A stretch of 64,000 bases of DNA from Pseudanabaena mucicola str. Chao 1806 (GTDB lineage: Bacteria > Cyanobacteriota > Cyanobacteriia > Pseudanabaenales > Pseudanabaenaceae). Every line of letters starts with the position of its first letter. The first letter of the stretch is position 1. Both the position numbers and the translations under genes were made by a program. Below are positions 24,797 through 32,071 of the stretch, one piece after another. The stretch lies in the NCBI RefSeq assembly GCF_030323025.1, contig NZ_CP097329.1, forward strand, positions 4,450,001-4,514,000. The letters run 5' to 3'. The notes below the pieces were generated by a model that did no database searches, was not told the DNA's origin, and saw only the letters and a program-made list of their open reading frames with translations.

Positions 24797-24811
24797 GAGC
24801 GTGCTCCTGCT

Positions 24812-24897
24812 GCCTAACGGCTTAATTGAGCTGCGACAAGTATGCTTCAACTCTCACCAGTATACTCTGTATTGTCTGCACCAACGAAGGGTTAGGC
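24812..24897 (-). other. attC G
   Basis: Left core GCCTAAC, right core GTTAGGC. The arms ACGGCTTAATTGAGCTGCG and GTCTGCACCAACGAAGG are close to those of attC B. Between it and the decayed site at 24944 are only about 50 bases, so it closes an ORF-less mini-cassette or a cassette that lost its gene. Confidence 0.8.
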
Positions 24898-24943
24898 TTC
24901 ACACTTAGACTCTTGAAACTCATATTTGATGACGTAATTTTTG

Positions 24944-25016
24944 AAGCCAAACAGTCTAGTTGAGCGTCTGCTAGTAACCTTTGCATCCACTCCAAGATCG
25001 GGGTTTGCGAAAATCT
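24944..25016 (-). other. Decayed attC after the ankyrin gene
   Basis: On the minus strand the 3' half GACGCTCAACTAGACTGTTT closely resembles the matching part of attC H (GGCTCAACTAGACCGTT). The core is changed from GTTAGGC to GTTTGGC, and I find no convincing 5' half. Probably a mutated, inactive site. Confidence 0.5.
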
Positions 25017-25017
25017 T

Positions 25018-25857
25018 TCACGAAGAGCGGCGCTTTCTAGCAGTTTCCATAATGCGAATCATCTTCTGATATTTTTCCCCTTCTTCTCTGTAAGTTCCAC
25101 CTCGCGTCGCATCCAGATATTTCTCATTGGCTTGGATGAAAGGCGAGATTCCCTTGTTGTCCTTCCAATCCACGTCAGCTCCTGCGTCTACTAACATAGC
25201 TACACTCTCAACACAATTATTTCCAACTGCGTAATGTAGAGGTGTGCTACCTATAAAGTCTTTCGTGTTAACTTCGGCTTTTGCTGCGAGTAACAAATTG
25301 ATCACTTTAGTGTCGCAATATGACGAAGCCGCTGTATGCAAAGGAGTTTGGTAGGATTTATTTTGAGCATTGACATTGGCATCTCGATTAATCAGCAGTT
25401 CGGCTACGTCACTCCAGTGGGACGGCACTAGATGCAATGGAGTATTTCCGTCAAAATCTTTTGCATTGACATCAGCACCTTTGTCAGTTAAAAACTTTGC
25501 AATTTCATACGAACCAGAAGGATCTCCAAAACGAAAGGCTAAATAATGCAGTGGTGTGTGGCCAGTGATGTCATCACGACCATTCACATACGCACCTTTG
25601 CTCACCAGGAATTGTACCAACCTTAAATCTCCACTTTTAACTGCACAGCCGAGCAAAGGTGGCGATAATTTCATTGAACTCCAATTTCCATAAATCAGGA
25701 CATCTTCATGCCGATTGGGATCGCCACCCCACTTAACATATTTTCTGATTTCGTTCGGCTTTTTACAGATTCCGTACCTATCTTGATTACATCCACCATT
25801 GAGGATTAGCAGTCCAATGAATAGGCTAGTAATGAATAGTGGGCGTTTGAACAGCAT
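25018..25857 (-). CDS. Ankyrin-repeat exported (lipo)protein
   Basis: About 279 residues from the ATG at 25857. The signal-like start MLFKRPLFITSLFIGLLIL is followed by NGGC, a weak lipobox. Then come at least five ankyrin repeats (GHTPLHYLAFRFGDPSGSYE, GNTPLHLVPSHWSDVAELLI, YQTPLHTAASSYCDTKVINL, GSTPLHYAVGNNCVESVAML), each with the TPLH signature and GADVN turns. The C-terminal end is basic. Probably a periplasmic or membrane-bound protein-binding protein, possibly an immunity protein; ankyrin proteins of this type occur in cassettes. An alternative TTG start lies at 25887. The leader 25858-26017 has no gene. Confidence 0.8.
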   Translation of the reverse strand: MLFKRPLFITSLFIGLLILNGGCNQDRYGICKKPNEIRKYVKWGGDPNRHEDVLIYGNWSSMKLSPPLLGCAVKSGDLRLVQFLVSKGAYVNGRDDITGHTPLHYLAFRFGDPSGSYEIAKFLTDKGADVNAKDFDGNTPLHLVPSHWSDVAELLINRDANVNAQNKSYQTPLHTAASSYCDTKVINLLLAAKAEVNTKDFIGSTPLHYAVGNNCVESVAMLVDAGADVDWKDNKGISPFIQANEKYLDATRGGTYREEGEKYQKMIRIMETARKRRSS

Positions 25858-26017
25858 AGGTATACAGCTTGGGTGAATGAGCGCCAATCAAGTTTAGAAT
25901 CACGAACTTGTGTTGTTAGACTACTAAGCGAGCAATCCACGATGACCATTCTTGATTTCACGGCGTACCATTAATCTACACAATTGCTGAGGCGTTGAAC
26001 ATGAAAGTACCTTCCTC

Positions 26018-26103
26018 GCCTAACGGTCTAGTTGAGCCGCCGCAGTCAAACTTTGGATTTGACAGATCACTTTTGAATGGTCGGCTCCAACGCAGTGTTA
26101 TAC
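26018..26103 (-). other. attC H
   Basis: Left core GCCTAAC (minus-strand 3' core GTTAGGC), right core GTTATAC. Arms GGTTGAGCC-type and GGTCGGCTCCAACGCAG, as in attC D and E. The hicA stop lies 10 bases from the right core. The 5' core GTATAAC matches both the attC K 3' core and an internal core at 26958. Confidence 0.88.
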
Positions 26104-26113
26104 CTCTTCAATA

Positions 26114-26320
26114 CTACAAGTCTCGCTCTGTAAGTTCAGCAATTTTCATTAACGCTCTCAATGTTCCAATCTTTAAATCTTGATTGCGGTGAACAGGGAT
26201 AGATAAGATTTTTGAACTTTGAAAATTCTCATAAATATGATGACTTCCAGTAATTCTTTGTAAAGTCCAACCTCTTTGCTCAACAATCTTACAAAGTTGT
26301 TTTCCAGAGATAGACTTCAT
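26114..26320 (-). CDS. hicA: HicA-type toxin in an integron cassette
   Basis: 68 residues of the HicA/YcfA fold: SGKQLCKIVEQRGWTLQRITGSHHIYENFQSSKILSIPVHRNQDLKIGTLRALMKIA. The GSHHIY motif has the catalytic histidine, and IPVH-x-NQDLKIGTLRALMK is the usual C-terminal part. It overlaps the upstream hicB by 4 bases. Expected to be an mRNA interferase. TA cassettes are known to stabilise chromosomal integron arrays. Confidence 0.92.
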   Translation of the reverse strand: MKSISGKQLCKIVEQRGWTLQRITGSHHIYENFQSSKILSIPVHRNQDLKIGTLRALMKIAELTERDL

Positions 26321-26520
26321 ACAGCGATTTCCACAACTTTATCACTTGAGCTTATATTCTTCAGTCTGTTGGCAACACTCAACCAGCCCTCAATTGCGTC
26401 TTGTAAATTTTTCATTACCTCATCTAAGTTATCACCTTCAGTGATGCACCCTGGCAATGCTGGTACTTCTGCCCAATAACCACCTTCTTCTGCTGGATGA
26501 ATGACTGCGCTGATTTTCAT
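26317..26520 (-). CDS. hicB: HicB-type antitoxin in an integron cassette
   Basis: 67 residues: ISAVIHPAEEGGYWAEVPALPGCITEGDNLDEVMKNLQDAIEGWL. This is the HicB N-terminal domain with the EEGGYWAEVPALPGC motif. Here the antitoxin gene comes first and overlaps hicA by 4 bases, the reverse of the gene order at 1071-1551, so the two hicAB pairs are independent acquisitions. Confidence 0.92.
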   Translation of the reverse strand: MKISAVIHPAEEGGYWAEVPALPGCITEGDNLDEVMKNLQDAIEGWLSVANRLKNISSSDKVVEIAV

Positions 26521-26587
26521 AGACTGATTTTTGAATATGTACTTAATCTATAATATCAGACTCAGAACCTTCAAGAAAACTTGAACC

Positions 26588-26935
26588 TTAGTCTCCAAAC
26601 CAGTCTTTTAATTTTTGCCTTGTTTTTCCCTTAACATTTTCATCTATATGAATTGCTACGGCAGCTACGGCAGCAGCCAGCGCACCTAGATCGTCCGCAT
26701 ATCCAACGACTGGAGTTATATCAGGAATAGCATCTAAAGGAAAGATAAAATAGCCTAACGCAGTGTATATGATTGCTTTCGCTCCAACAGGAGTATTTGG
26801 GCTTTGCGCTGCATAGTAAAGCCAAAGTGCTTTCTCTATAACTTCTTTTCCTGCTGCTAGAGCAAAGCCAAAAATTTTATCCCAGAAGCTCTGATCAGAA
26901 TAGTTTTGATCAAATTCATTTTTTTCTGAGTTCAT
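26588..26935 (-). CDS. YkvA/DUF1232 family membrane-associated protein
   Basis: 115 residues from the ATG at 26935; a longer reading would overlap the upstream gene and starts in its 3' end. The core PVGAKAIIYTALGYFIFPLDAIPDITPVVGYADDLGALAAA has the family signature D-x-IPDI-PvvGY-DDlg. The family is short, with one or two hydrophobic segments and a disputed role; it often turns up beside TA or defence genes. It lies 8 bases downstream of 26944-27549 and 67 bases upstream of hicB, so one multi-gene cassette seems to hold all four genes. Confidence 0.85.
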   Translation of the reverse strand: MNSEKNEFDQNYSDQSFWDKIFGFALAAGKEVIEKALWLYYAAQSPNTPVGAKAIIYTALGYFIFPLDAIPDITPVVGYADDLGALAAAVAAVAIHIDENVKGKTRQKLKDWFGD

Positions 26936-26943
26936 TACAATGT

Positions 26944-27549
26944 CTAAGTTGGTGGAGGTATAACGTCGTCTTTCCTCATCACGTTCTCGGCTTGCCAGAC
27001 TTCCCATTCTCTCTTGTGCAACAGCAATGTCTCATCGAACGTGCAGGGCACGACGCGCATCTGCGTACCAGTGTGAATCATTCCTAGAATTTCGTTCACG
27101 ATATCCGTATGGCGTGAATAGCACGCCCAGTAAGCTCCGTCCCAGTTGTCGAAAAGGACATCGACCGTCTTCAAGATGTGGGGACTTAGAATCCCGTCTT
27201 GGTTCCAGAACGGTCTCGGAACGGTCACGGGGGACGAGAAGCCGAACAGTCTGTTCCAATCGTCCGCGAAGAGTGTGCCTTTGGTTTCAAGGAATCTGTC
27301 GTCTTCGACAAGCGCCAGTGGCTGATCGCCAAAAAGGAGCTCAGTTGCCTCGCACTCCGCGTCCAACATGCGAGAACGATCAAACGTATCGCGCTCAATT
27401 AGCCACGAGTAACCCCGAAGTCGTGTCAGCACTGGCCGAAATATGCGCTCGAAGCAAGGACTATTGTCCTCACGTGAGTAATAGACGCGCAATCCTCGCC
27501 AGTCCACCACGCGATAGGGCCACCACCCCCATCCTTCAGTAGTACTCAT
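26944..27549 (-). CDS. Hypothetical protein of foreign composition, cassette-borne
   Basis: 201 residues, unknown. It has an aromatic-rich start (GWGWWPYRVVDWRGLRVYY), RDTFDRSRMLDAECEATELLFGD, and FDNWDGAYWACYSRHTDIVNEI near the C-terminal end. Soluble, no signal. The DNA is GC-rich and free of GCGATCGC, unlike the genes outside the array. The last codons (GTT ATA CCT ...) contain a GTTATAC sequence equal to an attC core, suggesting that its native end was replaced when the next cassette joined here and the intervening attC was lost. Confidence 0.6.
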   Translation of the reverse strand: MSTTEGWGWWPYRVVDWRGLRVYYSREDNSPCFERIFRPVLTRLRGYSWLIERDTFDRSRMLDAECEATELLFGDQPLALVEDDRFLETKGTLFADDWNRLFGFSSPVTVPRPFWNQDGILSPHILKTVDVLFDNWDGAYWACYSRHTDIVNEILGMIHTGTQMRVVPCTFDETLLLHKREWEVWQAENVMRKDDVIPPPT

Positions 27550-27585
27550 CGCACCTCCAATAGTCCCACAATTGTTTCGGTGGAC

Positions 27586-27643
27586 GTATAACGGATAAGT
27601 TCAGCGGTCGGCGTAGCCGATCCGCTGGAACTGATGGTTAGCC
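27586..27643 (-). other. attC K, nearest to the integrase
   Basis: Left core GTATAAC, right core GTTAGCC. The arms GGATAAGTTCAGCGG and CCGCTGGAACT pair strongly around a GTCGGC...GCCGAT loop stem. Short (58 bp) and like attC C. The stop codon TAA of gene 27638-28138 lies inside its 5' core, the compact layout normal for cassettes. Confidence 0.88.
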
Positions 27644-28138
27644 TTGAACTCTTGTTGGCTCACGCTCACCTTGCCTCAAGGCCGAAAAAAAAGCGGCGTT
27701 ATATTCGAGGCAATGCGCGAGGGAACCCTCAGCGAGGACCACGTCATGTCCTTGCACCAACTGAACAGGAAGCCGGAGAACAAAGAAAACATCGCCATCC
27801 TCGTACTTGCTTTCGACAAGCTGAAGCGGGATGAGATCCTCATGCCGGAACTTTCTGTGTACGACACGAAATGGAAAAACCACCCGACCCTCGACGACGC
27901 CATCGCGCTCAACTATGACCGATGTACAGGGATGGCGGTTGCACAACCAAGCTAGATAACTGCCAAATCCCCACATTACCGCCAGGACGACAAATGGATA
28001 CCATGTCGGATAATCGTTTGGGCTTTCGACTCCGTCAACGATGGCACTGATGGTTCCGAATGCTAATCCGAGTAACCACAACACCGTAAAACACCATAGC
28101 AATATCCATTTCCGAGAACCAAAATAGTAGCTGCGCAT
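27638..28138 (-). CDS. Two-helix membrane protein, first cassette
   Basis: 166 residues. Two transmembrane helices (WILLWCFTVLWLLGLAFGTI and YPFVVLAVMWGFGSYLAWL) are followed by a soluble beta-rich domain (TSVIVERDGVVEGRVVFPFRVV, FFVLRLPVQLVQGHDVVLAE). The family was not recognised; the layout resembles DUF3592-like or PH-like small membrane proteins. It is the cassette next to attI: the ATG is 2 bases from the attI core and the stop is within attC K. GC-rich, hence probably acquired from another bacterium, and the most recently inserted if new cassettes enter at attI. Confidence 0.7.
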   Translation of the reverse strand: MRSYYFGSRKWILLWCFTVLWLLGLAFGTISAIVDGVESPNDYPTWYPFVVLAVMWGFGSYLAWLCNRHPCTSVIVERDGVVEGRVVFPFRVVHRKFRHEDLIPLQLVESKYEDGDVFFVLRLPVQLVQGHDVVLAEGSLAHCLEYNAAFFSALRQGEREPTRVQG

Positions 28139-28139
28139 T

Positions 28140-28200
28140 TGCTAATTATATATTATCTTGCAAATTACAGGATAAATACTTTTATAGGATAAATATCTCA
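28140..28200 (-). other. Candidate attI recombination site
   Basis: The minus-strand core ATTAGCA is at 28140-28146, sharing TTAGC with GTTAGCC expected from the 5' core (GGCTAAC) of the first cassette's attC. Direct repeats ACAGGATAAATAC (28167-28179) and ATAGGATAAATAT (28184-28196), 17 bases apart, lie where IntI-binding direct repeats are found in known attI sites. A TATAAT hexamer on the minus strand at about 28147-28152 could be part of a cassette promoter. The rest of the gap (28201-28284) has no clear LexA box. Confidence 0.6.
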
Positions 28201-28284
28201 CGACTTGCTAGATAAAGCAACTAATAAGCGTAATATCTAGTCTCTTGCAGGGTAATATCCTCCTATAGAATTTTATTAAGCAAA

Positions 28285-29316
28285 ATGTTGGATAACATAC
28301 CCAAGCCTGTACTGAAAAATCAGATGCCTGCCCTAGCCTCAAATGGGCAGATTGAGCCGCCACCTAGAGAGATGTTAGATCGAGTTAGGGATGCCATTCG
28401 GGTTAAGCATTACTCCTATCAAACCGAAAAATCCTATGTGCAATGGATTCGGCGGTTTATTTTGTTTCACAATAAACGACACCCAAGTGAAATGGGAGGT
28501 GATGAAGTTAATGCTTTTTTAACGCATTTGGCAACTACCGAAAATGTGGCAGCATCAACCCAAAATCAGGCGCTTAGTGCAATCTTGTTTCTTTACCGTG
28601 AAGTATTGCAGCAAGAACTCGATCTCAACCTTGATGCAGTTAGAGCCAAAAAGCCCCGCCGCTTACCAACAGTGCTTACAGCCGAAGAAGTACGGGCAGT
28701 ATTGCAACAAATGGAAGGCGTTTCACAACTGGTAGCAAAATTACTGTATGGCAGTGGCTTAAGACTAAATGAAGCCCTGAGCTTGCGGGTTAAGGACTTA
28801 GATTTTGCTCAAAAGCAACTGCAAATTCGTGATAGTAAGGGCATGGAAAGCCGTATCACAATGTTGCCTGATGCACTTATGGAGTCATTGCAGTTGCATT
28901 TAAGTGCAGTTAAGTTATTGCATTTACAGGATTTAGAGCATGGATGCGGCGAAGTGCATCTTCCATTTGCCTTAGAGAGAAAATATCCCAACGCACCCAA
29001 AGAATGGATTTGGCAATATGTATTTCCCAGTCATAGCCTTGTTACAGATCCGAGATCGGGAATAGTTAGGCGATATCACATTCATGAGAGTAATATCCAA
29101 AGAGCAGTTAAAAGTGCCGTTGTTCAAGCAAGAATTCAGAAAAGGGTTAGTAGCCATACATTTCGCCATAGCTTTGCCACACATTTATTAGAAAATGGCT
29201 ATGATATCCGTACTGTACAGGAGTTATTGGGACATAAAGATGTCAAAACAACCATGATTTATACTCATGTTCTCAATCGCGGCGGTAAAGGAGTAATTAG
29301 TCCGCTCGATCGCTAG
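28285..29316 (+). CDS. intI: Integron integrase IntI
   Basis: A 343-residue tyrosine recombinase. The N-terminal core-binding domain is [27 protein letters not shown]. Catalytic Arg is in [21 protein letters not shown] (about 160), [15 protein letters not shown] gives His and the second Arg (about 293-296), [17 protein letters not shown] gives His and the nucleophile Tyr. [19 protein letters not shown] (about 230-248) is the extra patch found only in integron integrases. No stop or frameshift. It would recombine folded attC strands with attI. It is divergent from the cassette array on its left. The first 30 codons may be an extension; an ATG at 28372 is an alternative start. Confidence 0.96.
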   Translation: MLDNIPKPVLKNQMPALASNGQIEPPPREMLDRVRDAIRVKHYSYQTEKSYVQWIRRFILFHNKRHPSEMGGDEVNAFLTHLATTENVAASTQNQALSAILFLYREVLQQELDLNLDAVRAKKPRRLPTVLTAEEVRAVLQQMEGVSQLVAKLLYGSGLRLNEALSLRVKDLDFAQKQLQIRDSKGMESRITMLPDALMESLQLHLSAVKLLHLQDLEHGCGEVHLPFALERKYPNAPKEWIWQYVFPSHSLVTDPRSGIVRRYHIHESNIQRAVKSAVVQARIQKRVSSHTFRHSFATHLLENGYDIRTVQELLGHKDVKTTMIYTHVLNRGGKGVISPLDR

Positions 29317-29333
29317 ATAAACAAGACTTAGAT

Positions 29334-29816
29334 CTAAATACCCGTAAGCTTAGCGATCGCCCCTTCTAAAGAGCTTGGTAGCGATCGCAACAACTTACGT
29401 TTTTCAAAATCCACAGGTACGAGGGTCACCGTTGCTGTTACACATAGATCTGTTTCTGTACGAATTTGATATTCCCAGTTTAGACGTACCTTATCTGGCA
29501 CAAGCTTCGTCATGACCAGCACATCATCGCCCATTCTTGCAGAACGATGATAACGCAAAGACATCTCAGCTACAGGTAAATCAACCCCTGCTGAGACTAG
29601 TTCCTCAAAGCTCATCCCCACTGTCCGCAAACATTCTACCCTTGCCTCTTCCATCCAAGTTAAATACATTCCATGCCAAACTACGCCTGAATAGTCCGTA
29701 TGGTGGGGATAGACTCGCACAGGGTAGTTGAACCAACCATTATTAGTATTAGTTGGTTGAAACTTAGTAATCTCACTGGTTAGAGTTGTAGAAGGTAAAT
29801 CTGCCATTATGGTCAT
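29334..29816 (-). CDS. Acyl-CoA thioesterase, 4HBT family
   Basis: 160 residues of the hot-dog fold: FNYPVRVYPHHTDYSGVVWHGMYLTWMEEARVECLR contains the catalytic Asp in the HTDYSGVVWHG motif of YbgC/DHNA-CoA-type thioesterases. Then LPVAEMSLRYHRSARMGDDVLVMTKL. In cyanobacteria one role of the group is 1,4-dihydroxy-2-naphthoyl-CoA hydrolysis in phylloquinone synthesis, but substrate cannot be decided here. It is convergent with intI (stops 17 bases apart), a boundary between integron and core chromosome. Confidence 0.85.
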   Translation of the reverse strand: MTIMADLPSTTLTSEITKFQPTNTNNGWFNYPVRVYPHHTDYSGVVWHGMYLTWMEEARVECLRTVGMSFEELVSAGVDLPVAEMSLRYHRSARMGDDVLVMTKLVPDKVRLNWEYQIRTETDLCVTATVTLVPVDFEKRKLLRSLPSSLEGAIAKLTGI

Positions 29817-29831
29817 ACCTAGAATAAATAA

Positions 29832-30215
29832 CTACAGTAAATTCTCTAGGCGACGGCGCATCATGGCAATTACGGGATCTTCGACTATGATTTCATCCTC
29901 TGGCTCTGATTGATTATTTTCGAGATCCTTAGACCAATCAGTTTTATCAACATTTTTCTCAGGTGGTACTAGTAGACCCTCGGTTGGCACAATATTTAAG
30001 TCATAGTTCGATTCTCGACAAAATGCCTCTAAATCTTCGCTGTCAATACTCTCTACTGTCGGCGATAAAAAATCCTGCGCTTCTAGTAGACCTGCATAAC
30101 GAATTGCATCATCTTCCTGTTCAAACGCAACCACAATGTTGTCACCATCTATTTCTAGGGTGTAGATACCTTCGTTATCGGTGTTGGCGTTAAACAGCAA
30201 TACCCAAACTTGCAT
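29832..30215 (-). CDS. DUF3110 domain protein
   Basis: 127 residues: MQVWVLLFNANTDNEGIYTLEIDGDNIVVAFEQEDDAIRYAGLLEAQDF is the DUF3110 signature, common in cyanobacteria and plastid-bearing eukaryotes. The C-terminal half is acidic and probably disordered, ending in an MMRRRLENLL helix. Function unknown. It lies 15 bases upstream of the thioesterase on the same strand, likely cotranscribed. Confidence 0.88.
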   Translation of the reverse strand: MQVWVLLFNANTDNEGIYTLEIDGDNIVVAFEQEDDAIRYAGLLEAQDFLSPTVESIDSEDLEAFCRESNYDLNIVPTEGLLVPPEKNVDKTDWSKDLENNQSEPEDEIIVEDPVIAMMRRRLENLL

Positions 30216-30297
30216 AGAAAAAACTCGACCATTAGAAAAGTTTTAATATTGTATAACACGCTTATATACCTATCGCTAAGCTCAGAACTCTAAGTAG

Positions 30298-30334
30298 GTA
30301 AGGATGGGCGGCGCGAAGCACCGCCCATCCTTAC
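30298..30334. repeat. GC-rich intergenic hairpin
   Basis: Perfect stem GTAAGGATGGGCGGCGC / GCACCGCCCATCCTTAC between divergent genes. One of several such palindromes here with a GCGGCGC-type centre (also 35484-35522, 43023-43068, 44765-44795). Confidence 0.6.
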
Positions 30335-30392
30335 CACAATACAGACTACCAGCTTAACGATGATTAAAAATTTTTAATGGGGAGTTGTAACT

Positions 30393-30944
30393 TTGCGTCT
30401 CGATCACTACACCACAGGAACTTACACTGTCGGTGCACCACTTTGGAAACAAGTCCTTTGGTACTTTATTGGCTCACCAATTGTGCGTAGTTACTTTATG
30501 CCTTTTTCAAGCTTGAAGGTAATTATTTTGCGCTGTTTTGGTGCAGAAATTGGTCAAGGTGTGCGGATTAAAACGGGGGTGCGCGTCAAATTTCCTTGGC
30601 GTTTAATTATCAAAGATTTTGTCTGGATTGGGGAAGATGCTTGGCTGGATAATCTCGACCTGATTACGATTGAGAGCCACTGCTGCATATCCCAAGGGGT
30701 ATATCTCTGTACAGGCAATCACGACTGGGGCGATCGCGATTTTACGCTGCGTACTGCGCCCATTTATATCGAATCAGGCAGTTGGATTGCCGCCCATGCG
30801 ACCATTGCCTCAGGGGTTAGAGTCGGTCAAGGCGCAGTTTTAGGCTTAGGTAGTGTGGCGACGCGATCGCTAGAGCCAATGACAATTTATAGTGGCAATC
30901 CCGCGATCGCCATTAAGTCACGTAAAATCAAATTACGCGAATAA
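30393..30944 (+). CDS. WcaF-like acetyltransferase (hexapeptide repeat)
   Basis: 183 residues with the WcaF layout: a conserved N-terminal (LWYFIGSPIVRSYFMPFSSLKVIILRCFGAEIGQGVRIKTGVRVKFPWRL), left-handed beta-helix hexads (WIGEDAWLDNLDLITIE, HCCISQGVYLCTGNHDW), the catalytic-type His in TGNHDW, and a final IASGVRVGQGAVLGLGSVATR. Predicted to acetylate sugars during exopolysaccharide or lipopolysaccharide synthesis using acetyl-CoA. Start TTG or GTG near 30393 is assumed. It lies 49 bases upstream of the methyltransferase and may be cotranscribed. Confidence 0.88.
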   Translation: MRLDHYTTGTYTVGAPLWKQVLWYFIGSPIVRSYFMPFSSLKVIILRCFGAEIGQGVRIKTGVRVKFPWRLIIKDFVWIGEDAWLDNLDLITIESHCCISQGVYLCTGNHDWGDRDFTLRTAPIYIESGSWIAAHATIASGVRVGQGAVLGLGSVATRSLEPMTIYSGNPAIAIKSRKIKLRE

Positions 30945-30993
30945 ATGGCATCACCATTTATTCGCGCTTAGAAATTATATTTTTTAAATTATT

Positions 30994-31941
30994 ATGACTG
31001 TTGCCAATTCAGCCCCTAGCCCCAAAATTGGACTAGCTTCACGATTAGTTAATGGCATTTTAGCAATTAGCCCTTTATTTAATATTGCCAAACAACGCGC
31101 TCGGAAGATGATGATCAAACGCTCCGAGTCAATGGGCGTAAACTGGCGACAAATTGTTGCTGATTTGCAAAAACAAGATCTTGATGGCGAACTTGCCAAA
31201 GTCCAAAATCCTAATGTCCAGTATCCCGAATACTACCTCAAGCATTTCCACGCCTATGAAGAAGGGAATCTCGGCTGGCTACCTGCAACGGAAGTAGAAG
31301 TTGCAGCCTATGCTGTGCATTCACGAATTTGGAATGATGCGGAACCTCCTGTAAAAGGTGATCCCCGTCTACGCCAAAGCTATATTGATATTGTTAAAGA
31401 GAAGATTCCTGCACCTCAAGATATTCTCGATATTGGTTGCAGCGTTGGGATGAGTACTTTTGTATTGCACAATGCTTATCCACAGGCAAAAATTACAGGC
31501 TTGGATTTATCTCCCCATTTTTTAGCGATCGCCAATTACAATACGCGCACTAAACATCCAGAGTTACAAGAATCACAACAGATCAAGTGGATTCACGCCG
31601 CCGCCGAAAATACAGGCTTACCTGATGCTTCCTTTGATTTTGTTTCCTGTTTTCTCTTATTTCACGAATTGCCTCAAGATGCGACGAGGCAAATTTTGCG
31701 TGAAATCCGTCGTGTCTTGCGTCCCAATGGTTACTTCACACTTATGGATATGAATCCCTACTCCGATATCTATCTCAAGATGCCTCCCTACATCCTAACT
31801 TTACTCAAGAGTACCGAACCCTATCTCGATCAATACTTCTCTTTTGATCTAGCCTCTGAGCTAGTAGCCGCAGGCTTTGAGCCTCCTATGATTACGGCAA
31901 ATACGCCTCGCCATCGCACTGTGATTGCCAAAGCTGTATAA
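30994..31941 (+). CDS. Class I SAM-dependent methyltransferase
   Basis: 315 residues. The catalytic domain begins near 145 with ILDIGCSVGMSTFVLHNAYPQAKITGLDLSPHFL (SAM motif I and acidic motif II), then FDFVSCFLLFHELPQ and ILREIRRVLRPNGYFTLMD. The N-terminal 130 residues (RKMMIKRSESMGVNWRQIV, YPEYYLKHFHAYEEGNLGWLPATEVE) are typical of a cyanobacterial and plastid subgroup. Substrate is unknown, perhaps a small molecule or quinone. The region 31942-32071 after it has nothing recognised. Confidence 0.85.
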   Translation: MTVANSAPSPKIGLASRLVNGILAISPLFNIAKQRARKMMIKRSESMGVNWRQIVADLQKQDLDGELAKVQNPNVQYPEYYLKHFHAYEEGNLGWLPATEVEVAAYAVHSRIWNDAEPPVKGDPRLRQSYIDIVKEKIPAPQDILDIGCSVGMSTFVLHNAYPQAKITGLDLSPHFLAIANYNTRTKHPELQESQQIKWIHAAAENTGLPDASFDFVSCFLLFHELPQDATRQILREIRRVLRPNGYFTLMDMNPYSDIYLKMPPYILTLLKSTEPYLDQYFSFDLASELVAAGFEPPMITANTPRHRTVIAKAV

Positions 31942-32071
31942 AGTTGTATAAATATGATGATGTGCCGTACTTTGTAAAGCACATCGTCGCTAGAGTTTGA
32001 GAGCTTTTAGGTTTTCCCTAATATAACTGACAACGCTATATTAAAATTATTAAAGATTAGATAAGATTTAC

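Noticed and set aside
27027-27542. Plus-strand ORF of 171 codons inside the cassette region
   Set aside because: Antisense to the minus-strand 201-residue gene, Arg/Ser/Cys-rich, low complexity as expected of a GC-rich shadow.
27634-27955. Plus-strand ORFs antisense to the first cassette gene
   Set aside because: The minus-strand frame fits attI and attC K boundaries exactly and has two clean membrane helices; the plus-strand frames do not.
28201-28284. LexA box controlling intI
   Set aside because: Many integrases are SOS-controlled, but I find no convincing LexA-type palindrome in this gap.
30298-30334. Small RNA gene
   Set aside because: A simple perfect palindrome between divergent genes, repeated in other gaps; no promoter or further structure.
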